Notes under the pieces: generated by a model
The model's database searches: none
What the model was told of the DNA's origin: nothing
Seen by the model: only the letters and a program-made list of their open reading frames with translations
Program-made: the position numbers and the translations under genes
In this document: piece after piece, positions 21,201 to 27,298 of the stretch
Position numbering within the stretch: position 1 is the first letter of the stretch
Layout: each line of letters begins with the position of its first letter
Source of the DNA: Tubulanus polymorphus
Taxonomy: Eukaryota > Nemertea > Palaeonemertea > Tubulaniformes > Tubulanidae
NCBI RefSeq assembly: GCF_964204645.1
Contig: NC_134031.1
Span: 6,059,001-6,123,000 of the forward strand
Direction of reading: 5' to 3'
Length of the DNA: 64,000 nt

Positions 21201-23865
21201 GAACGCCTTGACACACACATCGTGAATAACGCATCCACAAAATCTCTCAGTTTTGCAATGTTCCATACATATCGCGCACAATTTAATGCTGCAAACACGC
21301 GATAAACACTTAAAACACATCTGTAAATCAGATGATGTTTCGAGGTCATCTTTGCATTTTCTACAAAATGTTCCGGCAATACAGGACTGATAAACGTCAG
21401 GTGACTTCCAATCTTTACAGCGGCTTCACATTGTTGTTCGGATCCTACGCGTCAAGTTATGAATAGCTGAACAATCGTCCATCGGGCAGTTGAAATTCTT
21501 TGAGTTAGGCGTTCAAACTCATCATTATTCCATCGGCCAGTTTCTATTGGGAGCTTATGGTTTGCAGGACGGAATTTAGTTAAATTAATTATGAGGTTAA
21601 CTGAAAAATCAGAGACTAGATGGTTACGGGGCTTGACTCAATGCCACGCGCTTGGACATGTTCTAATGTTATGTATTGTATACAAAGTGTTGACAAGCTC
21701 AATTTATACAGCATTGTAGCCCTCCGGCATTTTCAAAGTTTTAGATGATTTATCAATAGAAATACTCTTATAATGCGCATCCTAGTGCGTTAGTGTTTAA
21801 CATATTTTCACAAATTCCCCATACTTTTACATTGCAATATTATATCGAGATTTTCTACATTTCATGCATTTTACAGCTAGACCTGCAATGTAAAAGTATG
21901 GGGAATTTGTGAAAATATGTTTAAAAAACATAAATATTTAAGAAAAGTTTTTAAAAATTGGGAATTTTGTAACAAAGAAAAAGCGATGCGAAAAAAAAGA
22001 TAAAGTATATACATATACATATTTTTGTCTGTTATTTCTCTATATTTGGAAAGACTAAAGTGATTTAGTTACATGTGTGTGTAGTTTCGTTGTTTAAAAT
22101 CACTTGTGTATACAAAACTTTGGAACCATATTTTTCAAAAACCTAAAAATTGTTATACCGCGTTTATTGAAAATTTAAAATCATCATCCTACTAAAACGC
22201 CATATACTGAAAAATGATAAAACCGGAAATCCCATTTTCTATTTTTTCATCAAACCTGTTAGTATTTTCCTATTAAAAAAGTCCAAACCATATTTTTTTA
22301 AACTGAAAAATTGTTTAACCTCGTTAACTGGAAATAAAGAATTCTGCATTATAATCAATGTAAGTTATCGGGAAATGCTTACAACTCGAAATCTAATAAA
22401 CTGCGGTTTTACATATTCGACACTAAAACACTAAAATCACTTAAACACTAACGCACTAGGATGCGCATTATAAGAGTATTTCTATTGATAAATCATCTAA
22501 AACTTTGAAAATGCCGGAGGGCTACAATGCTGTATAAATTGAGCTTGTCAACACTTTGTATACAATACATAACATTAGAACATGTCCAAGCGCGTGGCAT
22601 TGAGTCAAGCCCCGTAACCATCTAGTCTCTGATTTTTCAGTTAACCTCATAATTAATTTAACTAAATTCCGTCCTGCAAACCATAAGCTCCCAATAGAAA
22701 CTGGCCGATGGAATAATGATGAGTTTGAACGCCTAACTCAAAGAATTTCAACTGCCCGATGGAAGATTGTTCAGCTATTCATAACTTGACGCGTAGGATC
22801 CGAACAACAATGTGAAGCCGCTGTAAAGATTGGAAGTCCTGTATTGCCGGAACATTTTGTAGAAAATGCAAAGATGACCTCGAAACATCATCTGATTTAC
22901 AGATGTGTTTTAAGTGTTTATCGCGTGTTTGCAGCATTAAATTGTGCGCGATATGTATGGAACATTGCAAAACTGAGAGATTTTGTGGATGCGTTATTCA
23001 CGATGTGTGTGTCAAGGCGTTCAGCAATAATCGTGAAAAATGTATAAAATGTAAAAAATAGAACGCTATTCCTATATTACATATATATATATCTTGGTTT
23101 GAAATAAATAACATTGTTTGAAATATATAACTGTCGTTATTTGGTATTGTTTAATCTATTCGAACGCGGATTATCGCATGAGTAATCGGGTAACAGCTGG
23201 TGTGAGCATCCATCGAAATTTCAAAATCCGCCATCTTTGATCACGTGACCACAGTCGCCATCTTGGATCGGGGCGCCATCTTTGATCACGTGACCACAGT
23301 CACCATCTTGGATCGGGGCGCCATCTTTGATCACGTGACCACAGCCGCCATCTTGGACGGACGCCATCTTGGATCACATGACAGCCGCCATCTTGGATTT
23401 AACCACAACCACAATTTAACCACGGGCCTATAGTAACCCACTATCACTACTCACGTCTTAATGTTTCCGGCTTGTATCTGTTAACCTAAGTTAGCACCTT
23501 TTTCAAGTGTTTTTTTTTCAATTTCAGTTTCAAAAACATTACAATGATTACAAAAAAAAACAATATGGCTTGAAATCTTAATCCCTTTTTCATAAAAAAA
23601 TGATCAAGTTTTTCCTGATTTCATGATTTTATATCTGTTACACAGATTAAGATTGTAGATTTTGATTTATCAGAAATTTATCATGAATATAAATGGATAT
23701 TCCTGTCATTTCGATCATAGATGTTAAATGAACGGTTTCTTTTCCTTGGACTCGCCTCAGATCAGGAGGAATCTGATTTTCTTCTACTAGAAACGTATTT
23801 TAAATCTTACCCTGGGCATCTACTTTCAGAGACAAAAGAACGAAAGCGAAATTGATTAACTTCAT
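6227..23865 (-). CDS. Secreted TSP1 / F-type-lectin multidomain protein
   Basis: Predicted extracellular adhesion or recognition protein. Exons on the minus strand, 5' to 3': 23865-23811, 20439-20260, 19638-19453, 17579-17382, 15538-15365, 14723-14544, 13434-13219, 12335-12114, 12000-11773, 11248-11012, 9910-9689, 9461-9222, 8610-8416, 7329-7156, 6282-6227. They sum to 2763 nt, 920 codons plus stop. Order: signal peptide, five TSP1, three two-exon FTP (fucolectin-type F5/8C) domains, two TSP1, short tail. Each TSP1 has WxxW and six cysteines; CxxS/TCxxG O-fucosylation motifs are present in repeats 3, 4, 5 and 7. All internal exons are phase 1-1, which favours exon shuffling. No transmembrane segment was seen. 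I know no named orthologue. Internal exons are strongly supported; the last exon is tentative. Confidence 0.85.
7156..7329 (-). CDS. Exon: TSP1 repeat 7
   Basis: 174 nt, phase 1-1, acceptor TTTCCAATAG, donor GTGAGT. It shows [15 protein letters not shown] and six cysteines, with the O-fucose motif intact. It is the paralogue of TSP1 repeat 4 (15365-15538), differing at about 32 of 174 bases. Confidence 0.9.
7403..7446 (-). pseudogene. Decayed TSP1 exon fragment in intron
   Basis: On the minus strand AGCGACTGGGGT is followed by GGAGTCAGTGTTCCAGAACC, matching the SDWG...WSQCSR portion of TSP1 repeats 4 and 7, but the frame is broken. The same relic recurs at about 8951-8995 and 15629-15662. 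Confidence 0.5.
8416..8610 (-). CDS. Exon: TSP1 repeat 6
   Basis: 195 nt, phase 1-1. It shows [17 protein letters not shown] and six cysteines; the O-fucose Ser/Thr is replaced by Ile. The paralogue is repeat 3. The N-terminal third is identical to it but the region before the last two cysteines is very different. Confidence 0.9.
8815..8863 (-). pseudogene. Half TSP1 exon relic with intact acceptor
   Basis: The acceptor side TTCCAATAG followed by frame [17 protein letters not shown] matches the start of TSP1 repeats 4 and 7, then the sequence breaks into unrelated DNA and soon meets a stop. There is no donor, so it is a relic or cryptic exon lying between TSP1 repeat 6 and FTP domain 3. Confidence 0.6.
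9222..9461 (-). CDS. Exon: FTP domain 3, C-terminal half
   Basis: 240 nt, phase 1-1. It carries the second part of an F-type lectin fold: SRLRNFKI, a Cys in GQVC, FTCP, GRYVAIR and the hallmark LTLCEVKV. Confidence 0.9.
9689..9910 (-). CDS. Exon: FTP domain 3, N-terminal half
   Basis: 222 nt, phase 1-1. It contains [27 protein letters not shown] and NRVDCC before the donor GTAAGT. Joined to the next exon it reads H-x26-R-V-D-CCSS-R, the complete F-type lectin fucose-binding signature HX26RXDX4(R/K). Confidence 0.9.
10041..10623. repeat. MITE with TAGGCCAYACAAAG ends, carrying another repeat
   Basis: Inverted ends of about 33 bp contain ACCCTAGTTTCTCA. Internal bases 10225-10390 match 6770-6930 and part of 8765-8815, so one repeat lies within or beside another. 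It lies in the intron between FTP 2 and FTP 3. Confidence 0.6.
11012..11248 (-). CDS. Exon: FTP domain 2, C-terminal half
   Basis: 237 nt, phase 1-1. It reads [13 protein letters not shown], then two cysteines, GRYVTVLS and [10 protein letters not shown]. The donor is GTTCGT, less standard than its neighbours. Confidence 0.85.
11530..11660. repeat. Foldback fragment of the 'gggccca...TTCATG' family
   Basis: Related to the sequence at 29868-30075 (AACTCAAATT, TAATTGCTAT, TTCATGTTTT and GGGCCC flank). Short and non-coding. Confidence 0.4.
11773..12000 (-). CDS. Exon: FTP domain 2, N-terminal half
   Basis: 228 nt, phase 1-1. It shows [25 protein letters not shown] and SSRKDCC. The fucose-contact His of the SCTHT box is Gln here, but RxDx4K is preserved across the splice. 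Confidence 0.88.
12114..12335 (-). CDS. Exon: FTP domain 1, C-terminal half
   Basis: 222 nt, phase 1-1. It shows [31 protein letters not shown] and LTLCEVIV, the usual second half of the FTP fold. Confidence 0.9.
12430..12520 (-). repeat. Retroelement-like 3' remnant with hammerhead-like core
   Basis: On the minus strand CTGACGA (12504-12498) is followed by GAAAC (12474-12470). The spacing and words resemble a CUGANGA...GAAAC hammerhead core, as found in Penelope-like elements. Stem pairing is only partial by eye. Confidence 0.3.
13219..13434 (-). CDS. Exon: FTP domain 1, N-terminal half
   Basis: 216 nt, phase 1-1 with donor GTTAGT. It shows [28 protein letters not shown] and VTLVNR. The DCC motif that normally follows NR is replaced by a different, one-residue-shorter stretch, so the vicinal cysteine pair and the RxDx4R signature are lost. 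The splice choice is the only one that keeps phase. Confidence 0.8.
13645..14191. repeat. 547-bp MITE with TA duplication and TTTTGGCG palindromes
   Basis: Inverted ends of at least 50 bp start TGGTGGCTGATAAGGGCC and are flanked by TA on both sides. The interior holds about a dozen TTTTGGCG / CGCCAAAA words, some as the palindrome TTTTGGCGCGCCAAAA. No ORF; several frames look open only because the unit repeats. Confidence 0.75.
14544..14723 (-). CDS. Exon: TSP1 repeat 5
   Basis: 180 nt, phase 1-1. It shows [22 protein letters not shown] and six cysteines plus an extra close Cys pair region (ACGADC). The O-fucose motif is intact. Confidence 0.92.
14806..14962. repeat. Small MITE with CGCACACGGCAA ends
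   Basis: CGAACGCACGCGGCAA at the left and TTGCCGTGTGCGTTGGG at the right are inverted repeats around an AAAACG-rich interior. Confidence 0.45.
15365..15538 (-). CDS. Exon: TSP1 repeat 4
   Basis: 174 nt, phase 1-1. It shows [15 protein letters not shown] and six cysteines. It differs from repeat 7 at 20 of 58 residues although the flanking introns are about 97% identical. Confidence 0.92.
16008..16419. repeat. 412-bp MITE, ends AGGCGCTTTTACGAAA, TTG duplication
   Basis: Inverted ends AGGCGCTTTTACGAAA / TTTCGTAAAAGCGCCT. The 3-bp TTG on both sides corresponds to one copy at the empty paralogous site near 7760. A 3-bp duplication fits PIF/Harbinger or CACTA groups. Confidence 0.7.
16444..16748. 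mobile_element. 305-bp insertion with 8-bp duplication (hAT-like)
   Basis: Flanked by ACATCGCT on both sides (16436-16443 and 16749-16756). The paralogous empty site at about 7778 has one copy. The 8-bp duplication is typical of hAT elements. The open frame 16390-16620 on the minus strand is not a recognisable protein. Confidence 0.65.
17382..17579 (-). CDS. Exon: TSP1 repeat 3
   Basis: 198 nt, phase 1-1. It shows [17 protein letters not shown] and six cysteines with the O-fucose motif intact. Paralogue of repeat 6; the loop between [10 protein letters not shown] and the SQCTQ box is almost wholly different. Confidence 0.92.
17684..18569. mobile_element. 886-bp foldback insertion with 9-bp duplication
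   Basis: GGTTCAAAC flanks both sides (17675-17683, 18570-18578); the empty site is at about 8706. Terminal sequences are weakly inverted (TAGTTAGTTAC / TAGTCAGTAAC), with a longer inverted pair at about 17810-17880 and 18425-18495. The centre (17990-18330) has three direct copies and one inverted copy of a CTGTAATTCAATGTAATT-rich unit of about 90 bp. The 9-bp duplication suggests a Mutator-like origin. Confidence 0.65.
19453..19638 (-). CDS. Exon: TSP1 repeat 2
   Basis: 186 nt, phase 1-1, acceptor GATTCTAG, donor GTAAGA. It shows [23 protein letters not shown] and six cysteines. Ser/Thr of the O-fucose motif is absent. Confidence 0.92.
20038..20115 (-). repeat. tRNA-derived SINE-like fragment
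   Basis: It matches the sequence at 33905-33980 (CCCCTGCCACA, TAGACCGGGTG, CAGGTACATGCGCA). In that copy the minus strand has an A-box-like TGGCTGAGC and a perfect B box GGTTCGAATCC. Confidence 0.4.
20260..20439 (-). CDS. Exon: TSP1 repeat 1
   Basis: 180 nt, phase 1-1. It shows [23 protein letters not shown] and six cysteines. It follows directly on the signal-peptide exon across a 3.4-kb intron that holds the Polinton-like foldback. Confidence 0.92.
20501..20668. repeat. Small foldback, 24-bp inverted ends
   Basis: ATGTATTCCAACAACACGAT at the left and its complement at 20645-20667 enclose about 120 bp of non-coding sequence. Confidence 0.5.
20827..20996. promoter_or_regulatory. YY1-like / E-box array in left arm
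   Basis: Eight copies of AAGATGGCG (YY1-like) and three TCACGTGATC (E-box CACGTG) plus one TCATGTGATC, in units of about 44-48 bp. The mirror array is at 23225-23395. Regulatory function is inferred from motif match only. Confidence 0.45.
21162..21425 (-). CDS. Cys-rich zinc-finger-like ORF, left arm copy
   Basis: A stop-to-stop frame of 87 codons carries 15 cysteines spaced as CxxC, CxxC, CxxC and a final CxxC, with two histidines near the later pairs, resembling a RING or treble-clef type metal-binding module. No ATG lies near the start of the frame, so it may be a 3' exon or a decayed gene. It is 18 nt (six codons) longer than the right-arm copy, an in-frame difference. I do not recognise a named family. 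Confidence 0.5.
   Translation of the reverse strand, partial: SRCKDWKSPDVYQSCIAGTFCRKCKDDLETSSDLQMCFKCLSRVCSIKLCAICMEHCKTERFCGCVIHDVCVKAFSNNREKCIKCKK
22816..23061 (+). CDS. Cys-rich zinc-finger-like ORF, right arm copy
   Basis: The mirror of 21162-21425, 81 codons plus TAG, with the same cysteine layout and a 6-codon in-frame deletion near its start. The frame opens just after a TGA and has no obvious start codon. Both copies read from the interior of the element toward its ends. Confidence 0.5.
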   Translation, partial: SRCKDWKSCIAGTFCRKCKDDLETSSDLQMCFKCLSRVCSIKLCAICMEHCKTERFCGCVIHDVCVKAFSNNREKCIKCKK

Positions 23866-23876
23866 TTCTGTTCTCC
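23811..23876 (-). CDS. Exon 2: start codon and signal peptide
   Basis: Acceptor TACTTCAG, then 11 nt of leader and ATG at 23865. The 18 residues [18 protein letters not shown] have a basic start and hydrophobic core, a convincing secretion signal. The exon ends in phase 1 at donor GTAAG, matching the TSP1 exons. Confidence 0.85.
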
Positions 23877-23986
23877 CTGAAGTAAGAAAAATAAAATTTC
23901 TTTATTACGCAAGTTTAGTTTAATTATAAATTACCAATTAGGTTGCGAAGAGCCGTTGAGTTTTAAGAATTTGAAAATAAACTTAC

Positions 23987-24060
23987 CAGTTTCGAGCAGA
24001 GAGATGTACCGTGAGTGACTTGACCGACTGACTTGAACGGGAATTGTTTTAGATTTATAT
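23987..24060 (-). promoter_or_regulatory. TATA box, initiator and 5' UTR exon
   Basis: On the minus strand ATATAAAT (24060-24053) lies about 30 nt upstream of TCAGTC, an arthropod/invertebrate initiator consensus with A at 24029. The likely non-coding exon 1 runs 24029-23987 and ends at donor GTAAGT; the next exon carries the ATG. Confidence 0.65.
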
Positions 24061-24213
24061 AGAAAAACTACGCATGTGTCTGGACTCGAACCGCTGACCG
24101 TTTGACCGTCTCCAGTTACTAAGGGTTAAATTGTTTTGAATATGAAACGATCCAACTGTGATGAGATTTATGTCTTGCGTTGAAAGCTTTCCAACTATCG
24201 ACCCAAAACGAAG

Positions 24214-24530
24214 TTCGGAAAGTGCGCTGATTAAATGTCTAACGTCTGGTGTTTGTAGTTCATTTTAACTTAGAAATATCTCAGGTGAAGCACTGGAACA
24301 TACGTGAAGTGTGGACGATCAGTTTTTGAAAGTGTTTTTATAAAATGTCTAATGTCTGGTGTTTGTAGTTCATTTTTGATAAATAATGTCTCAGGTGAAC
24401 ACACGCGAAGTGTGAGTTCTGAACACGTGTTAAGTGTGGGCGATCAGTTTTTGAAAGTGTGCTGAGGTCTAATATCTGGTGTTTGTCTTTGATTTTCAAT
24501 TAAAAATATCTCAGGTGAAGTTCTGAACTC
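24214..24530. repeat. Three tandem units of about 120 bp
   Basis: The phrases CTGGTGTTTGTAGTTCATTTT and TCTCAGGTGAA recur three times with decreasing similarity, just upstream of the TSP1/F-lectin promoter. Confidence 0.6.
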
Positions 24531-25017
24531 AAATGTGGCAATCAAACGGTCGTCTATTAATATTCATTCGAAGGTAACATTTTAATGGGTTCACGAAAGA
24601 AGACCACATGCCCGCACTGTGTCCTTTACTAAAAGACGATCTTTTCCCATTAATAATAACATTATCGGCTGGTGATTTTTTGAATTGTTCTGATATCACG
24701 CTTTCTTCGAAGTTTCTCAATGATGTCTTAAAATCGCTAAATGACAAGTCGTCTTTTTGAGACACCACGCTTATGAACGGTTTATAGAGTCTTCTGGTAA
24801 ACATTGCAGAATCATCGATATCAAGGCTATCGTTGATTGTCTCTTCAGTCGTTTTTAATAGGGCTGCAGCAGTTTCTGCCCTCAACATGAAATCAGTCAA
24901 CGATTCTTCGCCGCCCTTTCGCAACGAAGTTAGTTCTTGATGCAACGAATCGGGAACCGGGAACCGGGTTTGAATCGGGAGCCGAATCGGGAACCGGGAA
25001 CCGGGAGCCAGCTTCAC
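24529..25017 (-). pseudogene. Retrotransposon gag fragment
   Basis: An open frame of 162 codons. Its middle (residues about 28-110) resembles gag-type sequences of LTR retrotransposons: LTSLRKGGEESLTDF, ETAAALLKTTEET, YKPFISVVSQKDDLSFSDFK, LRNFEES. The start is fused to a low-complexity run of GGGAACCG repeats (24951-25013) and no protease or polymerase follows, so it is a fragment. Confidence 0.5.
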
Positions 25018-25696
25018 GGGGGTTAAAGTACCGCACCGCCATCTTGGCTCGGCAAAATCACTTGGTGTAACTTATTAATTCTCATAAATCCTATAAACTT
25101 GGTTTCCCATAGTTCATACTGCGAGTCCTCGCCATTAAACAGCGGATAAGCCTAACCCCTCTGGGCCCATAACCTGTTAAAGACATCTTTTCAGATAATC
25201 CTCTATCCTTAGGCCGCAGGCGCAGTGAGAGAAAACCGCAAACCGTATACTACGACTATTTTATTGCAACTAAAAAAAACACAGAGATTGGTTATAGATG
25301 TGACGAAAGCAATAGAAAACTGGCGGGAATTAACCCTTACACTTGATCACATGATATATCAACATCCTTTTTTTGACTTATCAATCATTGTTAAGTTTGT
25401 CAATCTAAAAATGTCTAAATAACGACCGACGTTCAAAAATGTTCAAAAATCACGTAACGCGTCGAGTTGGGGGTCTAACAAATCTTGTTACAGCTTGTTA
25501 CAGGGGGAGGGAGGCGTCAGGACATCTGTAACATAACAAAACACGATGACATTCTTCATAATACCATTTGAACTATAGAATATGCTTGATATTATAGCTG
25601 AACTATATTGAACTTAAAACTTTCCGACAATAACTTATTTACAACAACACTAAGAGTCTTGACTACTGAGGGCAAAATGAACTTTGAACATTTTGT

Positions 25697-26174
25697 TTAA
25701 ACGACCAGAAACTGATCCTCATCTTCCCATTGAGGTAATCCATCATTAATCGCGTACAGGGGTGTTCCTGCTTCGACTCGTTCTGGCTGGGGCCCCTCAA
25801 AGTAGCCTAAGCGTCTTGCTGCAAGTCTATAAACAGGTCGTACTCTCGCTGCGGGGACTGGTTGCCTGCTTGGATCTTTGACGCATAAATCAATAAGTGG
25901 TGCATTATTTACTGCTAGAGTGTTACCAATGTCCTAATGGTCGAAATGAATAATAAGGCCAATATGGGGGGGGGGGGGGCAGGACGGGTATTTCATTTTG
26001 TTACATAATATTTAGGGGGGTGTGACAACATTCGTAGCTGTTACAAGGGGAGGGGTGTGTCTAAATTTCCCCTAAAATGTATTGTCCCCTGGGAATAGGC
26101 ATAACGAACCCTTAGGCCTTTTCTATAATTACTTGGAATTCTTCGTCCAGATCCCGGAATTCTGCAAAATTCAT
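25697..26174 (-). CDS. Possible small two-exon gene, function unknown
   Basis: Exon 26174-26133 starts ATG and gives 14 codons to donor GTAATT; exon 25933-25697 begins after CATTAG in the same phase and runs 78 codons to TAA. The second part has a coding-like composition (VRPVYRLAARRLGYFEG, a WEDEDQF tail). An upstream donor near 26328 could end a 5' UTR exon. The intron contains a poly-C run and both sides carry a GTTACA-rich repeat, so this may be part of a mobile element. I do not recognise the protein. Confidence 0.35.
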
Positions 26175-26429
26175 CAAATTAGCAACACATTTTAATTAGT
26201 TCTCCTCTTGTACAGTAACCTGTCTGTGTTTAGTTTCACGAACGGATATTTTCACAAGCCACATACAAGCACGTATGAAAATGGTATATATATATCCAAT
26301 TATAAACAGGCTGATAAAAAGCTGATAAAAGGCTTACCACCAATGATTAACTACCGAGACCGGTACCGGTATTCATAATGAATTGATTTTGTGATAAAAC
26401 TACGCAATGAATCGCGAGAGACGAATGAA

Positions 26430-27155
26430 ATATAAGTCCCGGTCCCACAATCACAGGATCGAAAAAGATCAAAACTAAAACATCAAAACTATTAAAATTT
26501 ATTTAATACCTCGAATTTTCGGTTTTAGGCCTATGCTAAAACCGATTTACAAGAGTGACTAAAAGTATTACACACAGTATATACTTATATCACTAAGCAA
26601 CTCGAACGACACACACTTGCACACTCAAACTACAGTACTAAATGTACTTTAGGCGATATTGACCAGAGCGGAAAAACGGGACAAAAGTGGGGAGACACCA
26701 AGGTTACCATAGTCTGATACCAGTCGTTGTTACGGTTCCCTGCCACGTTTGTTTGGGGAACAACGGCTATGTACTAGACTAAAAAGGTTACCATAATTGA
26801 TAAGAATTTGAATGGGAATTTATTAAAGCCGAAAGACTCCGGGTACACTCCTTCTCAGTGAAACGGAAAAATTATACGAGAATTATTAAAATCAAATTGA
26901 TGACCTTTAGAGTCCCAAACATAGGTAGCCACAGCACTTTGTGTCAATGGTAAACTTGGTTTCCCATATCACCTTGAGTGTCGGCCTTGCCGTGCGTGGT
27001 CTAATACTGCTAATACCATATTCATATACCTTTAGTCACTCTTGCAAATGGTTTTTAGCATAAAACCGAAAATTCGAGGTTTCATTAGATTATAAACGTT
27101 AATAGTTTTGATGTTTTAAAATCTTTTTCGCTGATCCTGTGATTTTGGGACTTTT
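26430..27155. repeat. Inverted duplication just upstream of INTS5
   Basis: Arms of about 130 bp (26440-26572 and 27022-27155) share AATCACAGGATC, ACATCAAAACTATTAA, CTCGAATTTTCGGTTTTA and GAGTGACTAAA in inverted order. The right arm lies about 65 bp upstream of the INTS5 ATG, so the promoter is within or next to it. Confidence 0.65.
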
Positions 27156-27192
27156 GTGGGATATTTGAACTGATATTTATTTCACCGCTGGA

Positions 27193-27231
27193 ATGCCAAC
27201 TGCGGCAGGCGAGGGTGAGAATGGCGAGTGA
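27193..27231 (+). promoter_or_regulatory. Upstream ORF overlapping the INTS5 start
   Basis: ATG at 27193 begins a 12-codon frame ending TGA at 27229-27231, overlapping the INTS5 ATG at 27221 in another frame. If transcribed it could lower INTS5 translation. Confidence 0.4.
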
Positions 27232-27298
27232 AATCCGTCATCGTATCGGCTCAGCTGCTGAACAGGAAAGCTTCCCCGAAGAAAGCGTAGATCCTAGA
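27221..27298 (+). CDS. INTS5: INTS5 exon 1 (start)
   Basis: 26 codons from ATG, ending phase 0 at GTAAGA; joins to [10 protein letters not shown] in exon 2. This is the in-frame ATG nearest the conserved region; an earlier ATG at 27193 is out of frame. Confidence 0.8.

Larger units (their letters stand above)
20770..23451. mobile_element. 2.68-kb Polinton/Maverick-like foldback element
   Basis: Flanked by the 6-bp duplication CACGTC (20764-20769 and 23452-23457). Begins AGTAGTGATAG and ends CTATCACTACT. The inverted arms are about 1.03 kb (20770-21800) and 1.01 kb (22440-23451), nearly identical. The AT-rich centre has a 40-bp hairpin (about 21800-21930). AG...CT ends, a 6-bp duplication and very long inverted repeats are hallmarks of Polinton/Maverick elements. 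No polymerase, integrase or ATPase is present, so it is non-autonomous. Confidence 0.7.

Noticed and set aside
21176-21379. ATG-started 67-codon frame identical in both foldback arms
   Set aside because: The Cys-rich frame on the same strand is far more protein-like; identity between arms follows from the inverted repeat itself.
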